Shown here in pieces: positions 1 through 8,502 of a DNA stretch of 64,000 nt (position 1 is its first letter; the number at the start of each line of letters is the position of its first letter). The stretch is taken from the NCBI GenBank assembly GCA_018303855.1, contig JAGVXI010000006.1:41181-105180 (forward strand), read 5' to 3'. Source of the DNA: Candidatus Pacearchaeota archaeon (lineage in GTDB: Archaea > Nanobdellota > Nanobdellia > Pacearchaeales > GW2011-AR1). The notes beneath the pieces were generated by a model that did no database searches, was not told the origin of the DNA, and worked only from the letters and a program-made list of their open reading frames with translations. Both the position numbers and the translations under genes were made by a program.

Positions 1-361
1 ATGGCCCAAAATCCCAAAAACCTGCAAATCCGCCATAAATATCACTGCTTTGAAAAACAAAACCTTTTCTCTTGCAAAATGCAGCCAAATCCTCTATTGT
101 TATTGGTTTTTGAACCTGTTTTTGCATTGTTTGCACTGGCTTTTGTAGTTCTTTTACCCCTATAACTTCTTTTTTCACTATTTCTCCATTGCTTTTCTCT
201 TTACTCAACATTTCTTTCATTTTCTGTTTAGCTTGTTTTTTATTTTTTCCTAAATATCCAAGTGTTTTAGACTTTACTTTGCCTGTTGCTTTGTCTCTAT
301 GCCTTTCAACAAGATAATAATACTCATTCCCGTGAATTTCTTTTTTAACAATAAACGCCAT
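1..361 (-). CDS. glyS: Glycyl-tRNA synthetase, N-terminal part (cut by window edge)
   Basis: The minus strand is open from the ATG at 361 to the window edge, giving 120 residues. Residues 88-120 read as the class II glycyl-tRNA synthetase start (ITIEDLAAFCKRKGFVF, then SSDIYGGFAGFWDFGP), which holds motif-1-proximal residues of the archaeal/eukaryotic enzyme that charges tRNA-Gly. About 85 residues precede it. The first 40 (NEYYYLVERHRD...KTLGYLGKN) resemble the short N-terminal module seen in some transposases and archaeal proteins; residues 41-85 are Lys/Gln-rich linker. The 3' end lies outside the window. Confidence is high for the enzyme and moderate for the meaning of the extension. Confidence 0.88.
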   Translation of the reverse strand, partial: MAFIVKKEIHGNEYYYLVERHRDKATGKVKSKTLGYLGKNKKQAKQKMKEMLSKEKSNGEIVKKEVIGVKELQKPVQTMQKQVQKPITIEDLAAFCKRKGFVFQSSDIYGGFAGFWDFGP

Positions 362-377
362 TTTGATTTTATACAAG

Positions 378-637
378 TAGGCACTACATTAAGATATTTA
401 AACTTTTCGGTAGGCACTGCAATCTCTCTTGTCAAGATACCACCCACTGAAGTAGGTGGCGTGTTTGGTATCTTGAGTACACTCAAGATTTGCATTTACT
501 TTCTCATGAACTAAAGTAGGGAGTTTGCATAAAATACAAATCTTAATGTATCAAAACTTCTTAGGTACTGCAATAAATCATCTTAATCCTTTGTTAGGCA
601 CTATCACTTGCTATATCGAAAACTTATTAGGTACTAC
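378..637. repeat. Degenerate direct repeats TAGG(C/T)ACT with 33-bp phase
   Basis: Five copies of TAGG(C/T)ACT start at 378, 411, 562, 595 and 628. Spacing is exactly 33 bp for 378-411, 562-595 and 595-628. Each is preceded by an AAACTT-like run, so the similar part is about 20 bp. The array lies in the 401-bp divergent gap between glyS and the giant surface gene and is interrupted between 421 and 561. No gene is visible in this gap; a TATA-like TTTATAAG at 732-739 sits 31 nt before the ATG at 763. The spacing is near three helical turns, as for sites bound on one DNA face, but no binding protein is known. Confidence 0.6.
433..475. repeat. Nested inverted repeat inside the phased-repeat array
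   Basis: CAAGATACCA (433-442) and TGGTATCTTG (466-475) are perfect 10-bp inverted arms. Inside, CCACC/ACT (440-448) pairs with AGT/GGTGG (451-459). The 141-bp stretch 421-561 that holds it breaks the 33-bp repeat phase, so it may be a small inserted element. A terminator or operator is also possible. Confidence 0.45.
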
Positions 638-762
638 GAATTAAATTATTTTTTTTAGAGTTGGTAGTTCCTAAATTATCCTAAAATTCTTAATACATAT
701 ATAGTAAGTATTTTTAGTATTTATAATAACATTTATAAGTATAATTACATACTTAATAAGTA

Positions 763-3700
763 ATGGGAAGGGCTTTATTAGCAGATGCAAGTATAAATGA
801 GTTAAAGAATAGATTAGAGGAATGCGAAAAGAAAAAGCAATTTCTTAGGAATTATTTAAAAAAACTTCATTTAAACTATACATCAGGTAAAATTACTTAT
901 GCAACATATATTGAAACAGGACTTAAAAAGAGAGATGACAGAGATATAAAAGAATGGATTGAATTTTATGACAAAGAAATAAAAAAATGTGAAAATGAGA
1001 TAAAGAAAAAAACCCTTAAAAAAAATATCCCAATAGTCTTTATTTCTTCAATTATATTGATTATATTAGTAACAATGCTTTTTAATATCCAACCAAGATT
1101 TATTGGTTTTGCGATTAAAGGAGTTGAAAATGAACAAACATTTGTAAAAGAAGTTGCTCTTAAAATAACAGAATCAAGTGAATATGAATTTATCCCTCAA
1201 GCCCAAGGAATTTTATCCTCTTTAAGAGTCTCCGGCTCTTTTAAAAGTTCAGATGAGAAAGGCTCTGTTAAAATTTATCTCGATGATATTTTAATACTTA
1301 ATACATTACAAAAACAAAAACCAGGAATAACAGGAAGCGCAATAAGTTCTGGTGGTTTTTTTTCTAATCTTGGCAAAAAATTAACAATTACTGGTTTATC
1401 TGTTGATGAAAGCGATACCGGAAGTGAAAGTTCCTTAGATTCATCATCAACTGAAAGTTCACCTGATTCATCAGATATTTCATCAGAAGAATCATATTCA
1501 GAAGAACCACCAGAATCAAGTCCAGAAGCATCAGCAGAATCAGATTTAGCGGGTGAATCATCACAAGAATCATATTCAGAAGAAACAAGCGAGGAGACTT
1601 CTCAAATTTCTGAACAGGAAGAAAGCCCTTCCCAAGAACAAGAGATGTCTCCTCCAACTTCTGAAACTCCTCAACCAGAAATGCAAGAAGAAATAGAGCA
1701 AACAACTGAAGAAGAATTTTCAGCAAATGAAACAGAGCAAGAGTCAACTGAAGAAAAACCAGATGAAAAACCTGAGCAAAAACCAAAGCCTGAACCAGAA
1801 ATTTTAGAGATTTCATTTACAGATTTTTGCGATGAAACATGCGACTTAACAAAATTTGATTTAAACAAATCCTTTTATAAAATTAGAATTGAAATTGATG
1901 GCGCCACACTCTACCTTGACAAAATTGCATACAGCATGATAATTGCGCCACTTGAAGAACCAAAAGAAATTCCAGCAAACATAACAAGACCTGAAGTCAA
2001 CGCAACAGGCCCTGAAATTAACATAACAAAACCAGAACTTCAAATGAATATAACAAAAGAAAATAAAACCTTAATCTCAGGTTACCCAATACACACAAAA
2101 ACAATTCCAAATATATTCATACAAAAAAACAGCTTTAGAGAAATAAACTTAAATGAATATTTCTCAAATGCAGAACAATTTTTTGTCCTGCAGATAAAAG
2201 ACATATCAACAACAACTTATGACTACACAATAAGATTCCAACCAAATCAAGAATTTACAGGCATTAGAGAAACAACAATAATTGCAGAAAATGTATACGG
2301 GCAAATAGAAAGCAATGCTTTTAACATAATCGTAACAGAAGAAGCAATAGAAAAACTTCCTGAACCAGAAATAGCCCCAGAAATAAACATTACAAAACCA
2401 GAACAAAACATAACACCAATACTGCCTGAACCTAACATAACCATTTCTCCTGAAATAAATATGACAATTCCAAAAGCAAACATAACTATTCTGCCTAATA
2501 TAACTCAAATAGAAAATATAACAGAAATAAACATAACCTCCATTGAAAATATAACACAAGAAAATTTAACAATAACAACAGAGCAATACCAGGCTGTTCT
2601 CGGACAGCCGGTTAAATGGAAAAAAATTTTAGATCCAGAACAAAAAGGCATAGCCAAAGTTAAACTTCCAAAAGAAGCAGAAAACATTGAAATAACAAAG
2701 ATAAAAAACCAAACACAAGAAGATATAACACAAACATCTGAAATAACAACAATAACAGGCGGAGTTATTGGAGGAGGAAATCAAGAAAGCCTAATGGCAA
2801 GATTGTTCAAAAGACTTGTAGGAGCAATAACAGGGGCAGTAATTGGAGCAGAAGAACCTTTATCTGAAAAACCAACAAATGAAACCACTGAACAAGAAAA
2901 AGAAGTTGAAATAGAAATTGACGATGCTGAATCAGATTATGAAATTAAATATGAAACTCCTGCACCTTATGCAGTTGAAGAAGAAATTGAAAGAGGCAAA
3001 AGAATAACAATTACTGGCCCAGAAACAATTCATTATGAAAATGTTTTGGTATTTGCTAATTTATCAGAAAACTTTAACATAAAAGACACCTCTCGTATAA
3101 AAATTAAGTGGCTGGAAAATGAAAGCTATATCAAGCCGTTATTAGTCAATGATACCAACAACAATGGAATTTACGATTATATTGAGTTTATTGTTCCAAG
3201 ATTATCAAACCAAACATTTGAGATTATTATTGAAATAAGCAAAGCAGAACATCTCAATAGTAACAGGGAATTTATTTCAGATATTTACGAGCAGGTTAAG
3301 GCTCTTGACAATACCTGGAGTGAGACAATAAACAACAAGGAGTATATCAGGGTTACTTTTAATCAAAATTTAACATCCAACAAAGATATAACCCTATATC
3401 CACGAATCACATCTGGCAATCCAAAAATAGAAGTTTATGAAGTTGATGGAACAAACAAAATAGCAGAATTTTCTTCTTTAATTTCAAATCAATACAGTAC
3501 TATCTATCTCACAAATTTAATTTCTGAATCACAAGATGTTTTTGACTTAAAGATTATTTCTGGCTCTTTGCAAATCAACCATATTATTGACCCAGACATT
3601 GAAAGAATAAATGCAACAACCGCCTCATATGGCAGTACAGACATTTCTGATACTGCTTGCGGTGCAGGAAGCTTAGATGTAGATGACACAACTTATTGCG

Positions 3701-6408
3701 GGAATTCAATGAGCATTGAAGGAAGCGAAGCAGGATATGTAAATTCTACACATACTTATGCAATTCCTTCTGATGCAACAATTACAAGCACCTGGATATG
3801 CTCAAGATTCTCGCTTTCAGGCAAGCTTGACGATGACGCAGGAGATACAGTAAATATACAAGTAGCAGAAAATGATTCTTCTGGAACAGGAACTTGGACT
3901 TACACTTCATTAGACAGTTGCACATCTACTGGTTGCACTGCATGGGAAACAGAAGCAACCCGTTGTTATAATGTTTTTAGTGTAATAAACAACATTGCAA
4001 GGGCGAGTGCAGTTCAAATATCAATTAGAGCTTATCAAGCAGATGCAGATGCAAATCAAAACGTTGCAGTAGACCTAAATTATGTTAATATAACTTACAC
4101 CCAGCCAGTTGATGAAGAATACCCAATTTTCTCTAATTTGCGGGCAAATCCCTCTAATGCAACAACATACTCATCAACAGCCCTTTACAGATTTAATTCA
4201 ACAATTATTTCAACAAATGGAACAGTTGGAATAGAATTTAAGGCAGTAAATTATACAGCATCAAATCAAACAGCGGGAGGAAATGCAACTGAGTTCAATG
4301 TTTCTATTTCAGATCTTTCTGCAGGAGTTCATCCATATTACTGGCTTTCTTGGGGAAATGGCACAGCAAAAAAGTATAATGTAACTGCTTTACAATATTA
4401 CACAATTGCAAATGCCTCTCTTTCAGCTTCAACTTCAAGCTCTGCCGGTTTCACATTAACTTATCCGACAGAAACAATAATATCTATAAGTGAATCAAAT
4501 GCAGGAGACAATGATGTAATCTATACACTTTACAGAGACAATGTTTCTATTGGAACCGGTGAAACAGTAACATTGGGAGCTGGAAGCTACCATTACTTAT
4601 TAAATGCTTCTGGCGGGCAAAACTATTCCTATCCTTCATCTGGATTTTTAGACAGCGATTTGTTGGTAGTTTCGCAGGTGGCAGGAAAAGTAATTGTTTA
4701 TGTAAATAATACCCTGACAAATGGAACAATAAACTCAGGGCAAAGCATTTTGCTAAATGCCAGCTTAACAACAGGTGACAACTCTGGGAATATCACCCTA
4801 TATAATAATGGAACTTCAATTAATATCGGAACAAATGCCTCAACAATTTCTAACTTAACAACTTATGCTGATTTAGGCTCATTTAACATAACAGCATATT
4901 ATTCAGGAAGCCAAAACTATACATCTGATTGGGCAGATTCAGCAGACCAATTATGGGTTGATGTTAGTGCTCAATTAACTTCAGCTCCTCAAATTATTAA
5001 TCTAACAGTTTCAGAGGGTCCAGCAATAACATTAAATGAAGCAGGCAATATTAATGTAACAATAAATTTTACAGTAGAAGACGCCAATGGTGTTTCAAAT
5101 CTTAAACCATTAGCAAATGTAAGTTTCTTTAAACCAAGTGAAGATTCAAGAATCAATACAACATGCTTTAGAGAAACAGCAGCATCTGGGAATAATGCAA
5201 ATTTTTCATGCCAGGTTGATTTATGGTGGTTTGATGACGACGGAGAATGGGTTATTAATGCAACTATTTCAGATGCAGATGGATTAAGAGCAGAAAATAG
5301 CACCAAGAATATTACAGTAAATCCTTTAACAGGATTTAATCTTGGGCCAGGAAACATAACATTTGCCACATTAAATCCAGGAAGCCAAAACCAAACAGCA
5401 AACAATATCTTAATATTAAACAACACAGGAAACCAGGATTTTTTAAATGGAAGCATTACAATTAATGCAACAACACTATGGGGCGAAACAATTAATACAA
5501 TTGGCATTTATGCTGGAAACTTTACTGTTTCAAACACATCAACTGGGGGGAATGCCCAATGTGATATATCTGGAAAATGGGCATCAAGAATGAACGAAAG
5601 TATGTCATCATGGAGATATGTTGAGAGTGCAAACATCTCAAGAGGCAATTATACAAAAAATGATGGATTATCAGGGCAAGAGCAATTATACCTGTGTATT
5701 TATCAAATTGGAGCAGAATTAACTCAGCAGTCATATTCTATTAACAGAGCAGGCTCATGGACAATTCAAGCATTAAATATTTTGTCGCTTATTAAGGAAT
5801 TTGTTGGATTATTTGAAACCTCACTAACAATAAGAATTTTGTTGGTTGCTGTTGTTGTCAAGAAGAAAAAGCAGAAGAAAAAACAACAGGATAAAAAACA
5901 GGGGCTTGAAATTGAAACCAAGCTTAAAGGCGACAAACTTGCCAAAGCAATAACACTATTAATGGAAGAATTAAAAGAAAAACATAAATTAAAAGAAAAT
6001 GAAGTTGCACAGTTTTTAGAAATAAGCCAAAAAGAAAACATTCCAATAACCATCTTCAACAAAAATCTTGGAGCATTAGAAGCTCTGACAAAATACATGA
6101 AAGAAAATCTTAATATGACTTATAAAGAAATTGCAGATGCTCTTGAAAGAGACCAAAGAACAATCTGGACTTCTTATAAAAAAGCAAAAGAAAAACAACC
6201 AGAAGCATTAGAAATAAAAGCCACACAATTTTATCTGCCGATTGAAATATTAAAGAACAGGAAATTTACAATTTTAGAATCAGTAATACTTTATTTAAGA
6301 GAAAAACAAATGAAGCATAAGGAAATTGCTAAAATGCTTAATAGGGATGCAAGAAATATTCAAACAACTTATTCAAGAGCAATAAAAAAATTAGCAAATG
6401 AAAAGTAA
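763..6408 (+). CDS. Giant surface protein with cytoplasmic tandem HTH tail
   Basis: 1881 residues. Residues 1-88 are charged and coiled-coil-like. Residues 89-109 form a transmembrane helix. Residues ~210-345 are Ser/Glu/Pro-rich low complexity. Residues ~345-1670 form an Asn/Thr-rich ectodomain with many N-glycosylation sequons. A weaker hydrophobic segment lies at ~1669-1699, followed by a Lys-rich stretch. The tail holds two ~50-residue repeats, each ending in an HTH like sigma-70 region 4 (MTYKEIADALERDQRTIW near 1785; KHKEIAKMLNRDARNIQ near 1851). Topology in-out-in would put the HTHs in the cytoplasm. Residues ~1405-1670 match the whole secreted product of the next gene. I infer a membrane-tethered regulator or a fusion; function is unknown. 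Confidence 0.75.
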   Translation: MGRALLADASINELKNRLEECEKKKQFLRNYLKKLHLNYTSGKITYATYIETGLKKRDDRDIKEWIEFYDKEIKKCENEIKKKTLKKNIPIVFISSIILIILVTMLFNIQPRFIGFAIKGVENEQTFVKEVALKITESSEYEFIPQAQGILSSLRVSGSFKSSDEKGSVKIYLDDILILNTLQKQKPGITGSAISSGGFFSNLGKKLTITGLSVDESDTGSESSLDSSSTESSPDSSDISSEESYSEEPPESSPEASAESDLAGESSQESYSEETSEETSQISEQEESPSQEQEMSPPTSETPQPEMQEEIEQTTEEEFSANETEQESTEEKPDEKPEQKPKPEPEILEISFTDFCDETCDLTKFDLNKSFYKIRIEIDGATLYLDKIAYSMIIAPLEEPKEIPANITRPEVNATGPEINITKPELQMNITKENKTLISGYPIHTKTIPNIFIQKNSFREINLNEYFSNAEQFFVLQIKDISTTTYDYTIRFQPNQEFTGIRETTIIAENVYGQIESNAFNIIVTEEAIEKLPEPEIAPEINITKPEQNITPILPEPNITISPEINMTIPKANITILPNITQIENITEINITSIENITQENLTITTEQYQAVLGQPVKWKKILDPEQKGIAKVKLPKEAENIEITKIKNQTQEDITQTSEITTITGGVIGGGNQESLMARLFKRLVGAITGAVIGAEEPLSEKPTNETTEQEKEVEIEIDDAESDYEIKYETPAPYAVEEEIERGKRITITGPETIHYENVLVFANLSENFNIKDTSRIKIKWLENESYIKPLLVNDTNNNGIYDYIEFIVPRLSNQTFEIIIEISKAEHLNSNREFISDIYEQVKALDNTWSETINNKEYIRVTFNQNLTSNKDITLYPRITSGNPKIEVYEVDGTNKIAEFSSLISNQYSTIYLTNLISESQDVFDLKIISGSLQINHIIDPDIERINATTASYGSTDISDTACGAGSLDVDDTTYCGNSMSIEGSEAGYVNSTHTYAIPSDATITSTWICSRFSLSGKLDDDAGDTVNIQVAENDSSGTGTWTYTSLDSCTSTGCTAWETEATRCYNVFSVINNIARASAVQISIRAYQADADANQNVAVDLNYVNITYTQPVDEEYPIFSNLRANPSNATTYSSTALYRFNSTIISTNGTVGIEFKAVNYTASNQTAGGNATEFNVSISDLSAGVHPYYWLSWGNGTAKKYNVTALQYYTIANASLSASTSSSAGFTLTYPTETIISISESNAGDNDVIYTLYRDNVSIGTGETVTLGAGSYHYLLNASGGQNYSYPSSGFLDSDLLVVSQVAGKVIVYVNNTLTNGTINSGQSILLNASLTTGDNSGNITLYNNGTSINIGTNASTISNLTTYADLGSFNITAYYSGSQNYTSDWADSADQLWVDVSAQLTSAPQIINLTVSEGPAITLNEAGNINVTINFTVEDANGVSNLKPLANVSFFKPSEDSRINTTCFRETAASGNNANFSCQVDLWWFDDDGEWVINATISDADGLRAENSTKNITVNPLTGFNLGPGNITFATLNPGSQNQTANNILILNNTGNQDFLNGSITINATTLWGETINTIGIYAGNFTVSNTSTGGNAQCDISGKWASRMNESMSSWRYVESANISRGNYTKNDGLSGQEQLYLCIYQIGAELTQQSYSINRAGSWTIQALNILSLIKEFVGLFETSLTIRILLVAVVVKKKKQKKKQQDKKQGLEIETKLKGDKLAKAITLLMEELKEKHKLKENEVAQFLEISQKENIPITIFNKNLGALEALTKYMKENLNMTYKEIADALERDQRTIWTSYKKAKEKQPEALEIKATQFYLPIEILKNRKFTILESVILYLREKQMKHKEIAKMLNRDARNIQTTYSRAIKKLANEK

Positions 6409-6673
6409 AAGTCTAAAAAATAAGCTGGCAGAAAAAATAAGCAGATAAAAAAGATACCTAAAGAACAGACAAATTAATGTTAACAGCTAATAAACATATC
6501 AGCCCCTAATTTATAGCATATTAGAGTTTTAGCATTCTATACAAATTTTAAACTAAAAATTAATATCAAAACCATAAAATCCACAAAAAAACCCATAAAC
6601 CATTATAGATTTAAAACAAAAGAAATATTTAAAAGCGGAATAATCCTCTATAGATTATTAAAAAGGGTGTAAA

Positions 6674-7669
6674 ATGAATAAAAAAGGTAAGCAATTCTTA
6701 ATTGCTCTATTTTTAATTATCATCTTATTATCAACATTATCTTTTGCGTCTGCAGGGTTTGCTGACTGGATTAGAGGAAAATTAACACCAACAGGAAAAG
6801 CAACAACTTATACTGGTATTAATATCACAGTTGGGGCTGGAAACGCACCGCAAATTATACAAATAGGGGGGGTTTTTTTAAATCATAGCATTTCAGATGT
6901 AACTCTAAATGAAGCAGGAAACGTAAATGTAACAGTAAATTTTTCAGTTACTGATGCAGATGGAATTTCAAATTTAAGGACTATTGCTAATGTGAGTTTT
7001 TTCAGGGTAGGTGAAACACAAAGAATTAATACCACATGCGGAAGATATGAATCATCAGGAAATAATGCGAACTATTCATGTCGAGTTGATTTATGGTGGT
7101 TTGACCAAGGTGGAACCTGGACAATAAATGCTACAATATCAGATGTCAGCGGGAATAGGGCTGAAAATAGCACTATAAATGTAACTATTGGAACTTTAAC
7201 AGGATTTAATCTTGGGCCAGGAAACATAACATTTGCAACTTTAAATCCAGGAGCAGCAAACTCAACACCTACTACAAATATGAGATTAAATAATACAGGA
7301 AACCAGGATTTTGCCTCTGATAGCATTAGTGTTAATGCAACAACATTATGGGGTGAAACAACCACAACAATAGGGCTTTATTCTGGAAACTTTACAATAA
7401 GTAATACAACAAGCGGGGGCAATATTCAGTGTGATTTATCAAGATCAACATTTAATGCTTCAGCAACATCATCTCGAATGAATGTTACTTCAGGAGCAAG
7501 TTATGTAATAATTAACGGAGCAAATTTATCAAGAGGAAATTCCACGATTAATAATGGCGCTGCAGGACAAACAAATTTGTATCTTTGCTTGACAATTGTT
7601 GGTTCAGAATTAAGCCAACAATCATATTCAACTTCCTTAGGAAAATCATGGACAATCCAAGCTGTATAA
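6674..7669 (+). CDS. Secreted paralogue of the giant protein's ectodomain
   Basis: 331 residues with a signal peptide (residues 1-27, ending SFASA) and no C-terminal anchor. The rest is Asn/Thr-rich with many NxS/T sequons. It aligns end to end with the membrane-proximal ectodomain of the upstream 1881-aa protein: shared blocks include LNEAGN(V/I)NVTVNF, VDLWWFD, LTGFNLGPGNITFATLNPG and SWTIQA. The DNA is identical over 43 nt (7194-7236 versus 5324-5366), pointing to recent duplication or gene conversion. It stops where the larger protein goes on to its membrane segment and HTH tail. A GGTG-type ribosome site lies just before the ATG. Role unknown; a soluble surface partner of the larger protein is possible. 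Confidence 0.7.
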   Translation: MNKKGKQFLIALFLIIILLSTLSFASAGFADWIRGKLTPTGKATTYTGINITVGAGNAPQIIQIGGVFLNHSISDVTLNEAGNVNVTVNFSVTDADGISNLRTIANVSFFRVGETQRINTTCGRYESSGNNANYSCRVDLWWFDQGGTWTINATISDVSGNRAENSTINVTIGTLTGFNLGPGNITFATLNPGAANSTPTTNMRLNNTGNQDFASDSISVNATTLWGETTTTIGLYSGNFTISNTTSGGNIQCDLSRSTFNASATSSRMNVTSGASYVIINGANLSRGNSTINNGAAGQTNLYLCLTIVGSELSQQSYSTSLGKSWTIQAV

Positions 7670-7689
7670 ATATGAAATGACGAATAAAA

Positions 7690-8265
7690 ATGGTTGATAA
7701 AAAAATGTGTATAAGGAAAAAATTTGTAATTTTGACAGCATTTGCTTTTACACTAACAATTATTTTATTTATTAACTCTATTCTTGCTTTTGCAATTTCA
7801 GCTCCTTATATGGGTGAAGAAAAACAAATTAAATTAATGCCAGGAGATTCAAGGAATATTGAGTTCACAGTCCAAGATGCAGGTGCAACAGCAGAAACTA
7901 ATGTAGCAGTTCAAATTCAAGAAGGCACTGAAATAATACAGATAACTGATGCATTTGATTCATATACTATCCCAGTTGGAGATAAAACTTCAGTAAATAC
8001 AAGAATAACTATCCCAAGTAATGCGCAGATAGGAGATGTATATAAAATAAAATTGGCATTTGCAGTAGCTGCTCCTGATGGAGGATTTGCATTTGGAACA
8101 AGCATAGTGCAAGAGTTTAGTGTTATTGTAGGCAAAGAAGAAACACCAGCTCCTGCTGTGCAACCAGAGAAAAAAGAGCCCAATACTCTTCTTTATGCAA
8201 TAGGAATTTTAACAATAATTATAATCTTGCTCATACTTTTTGTAATTAAAAAAAGAAGTCAGTAA
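7690..8265 (+). CDS. Anchored secreted protein, Ig-like domain
   Basis: 191 residues. An N-terminal hydrophobic segment (about 13-33) acts as signal or anchor, a beta-rich extracellular domain spans about 37-150, a Pro/Glu linker follows, and a C-terminal transmembrane helix (about 166-186) ends in KKRSQ. The domain carries the motif pattern of archaeal surface Ig-fold proteins that balance polar strands (MPGDSRNIEFTV, IPSNAQIGDVYKIKLAF), similar to NEW3/CARDB-type modules. It follows the secreted paralogue by 20 nt, so the two are probably co-transcribed. Family-level function is unknown; a structural or adhesin accessory role is inferred from context only. Confidence 0.6.
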   Translation: MVDKKMCIRKKFVILTAFAFTLTIILFINSILAFAISAPYMGEEKQIKLMPGDSRNIEFTVQDAGATAETNVAVQIQEGTEIIQITDAFDSYTIPVGDKTSVNTRITIPSNAQIGDVYKIKLAFAVAAPDGGFAFGTSIVQEFSVIVGKEETPAPAVQPEKKEPNTLLYAIGILTIIIILLILFVIKKRSQ

Positions 8266-8502
8266 GCAATATATAAATAATATTAATTATTTTCCAGCTA
8301 AAGCTGAAGTTCCTTTATTAATTTCTAACATAGGCAACAACAATATATAACTGAATATAACCAGCAAGCTAATAAGTGTTTGGCATTATTCATAAAATCC
8401 ACAAAGGTTACTAACCAAAGTTAGCAGGTATAAACAAAACGCTTATAAAAAATACTTCTAAAAAAGATATAATTTTAAATACTTTTATTCTATCTTAGTA
8501 AT

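Noticed and set aside
378-637. Reading the TAGG(C/T)ACT repeats as a CRISPR array
   Set aside because: Repeats are short and degenerate, spacing is 33 bp in total, and no cas gene is in the window.
1388-1868. Minus-strand ORFs of 142 and 65 aa within the giant gene
   Set aside because: They are shadows of the Ser/Glu-rich repeat region, where codon bias opens the opposite strand.
4989-5507. 172-aa minus-strand ORF
   Set aside because: Antisense shadow of the Asn/Thr-rich ectodomain, and a similar shadow recurs in the paralogue.
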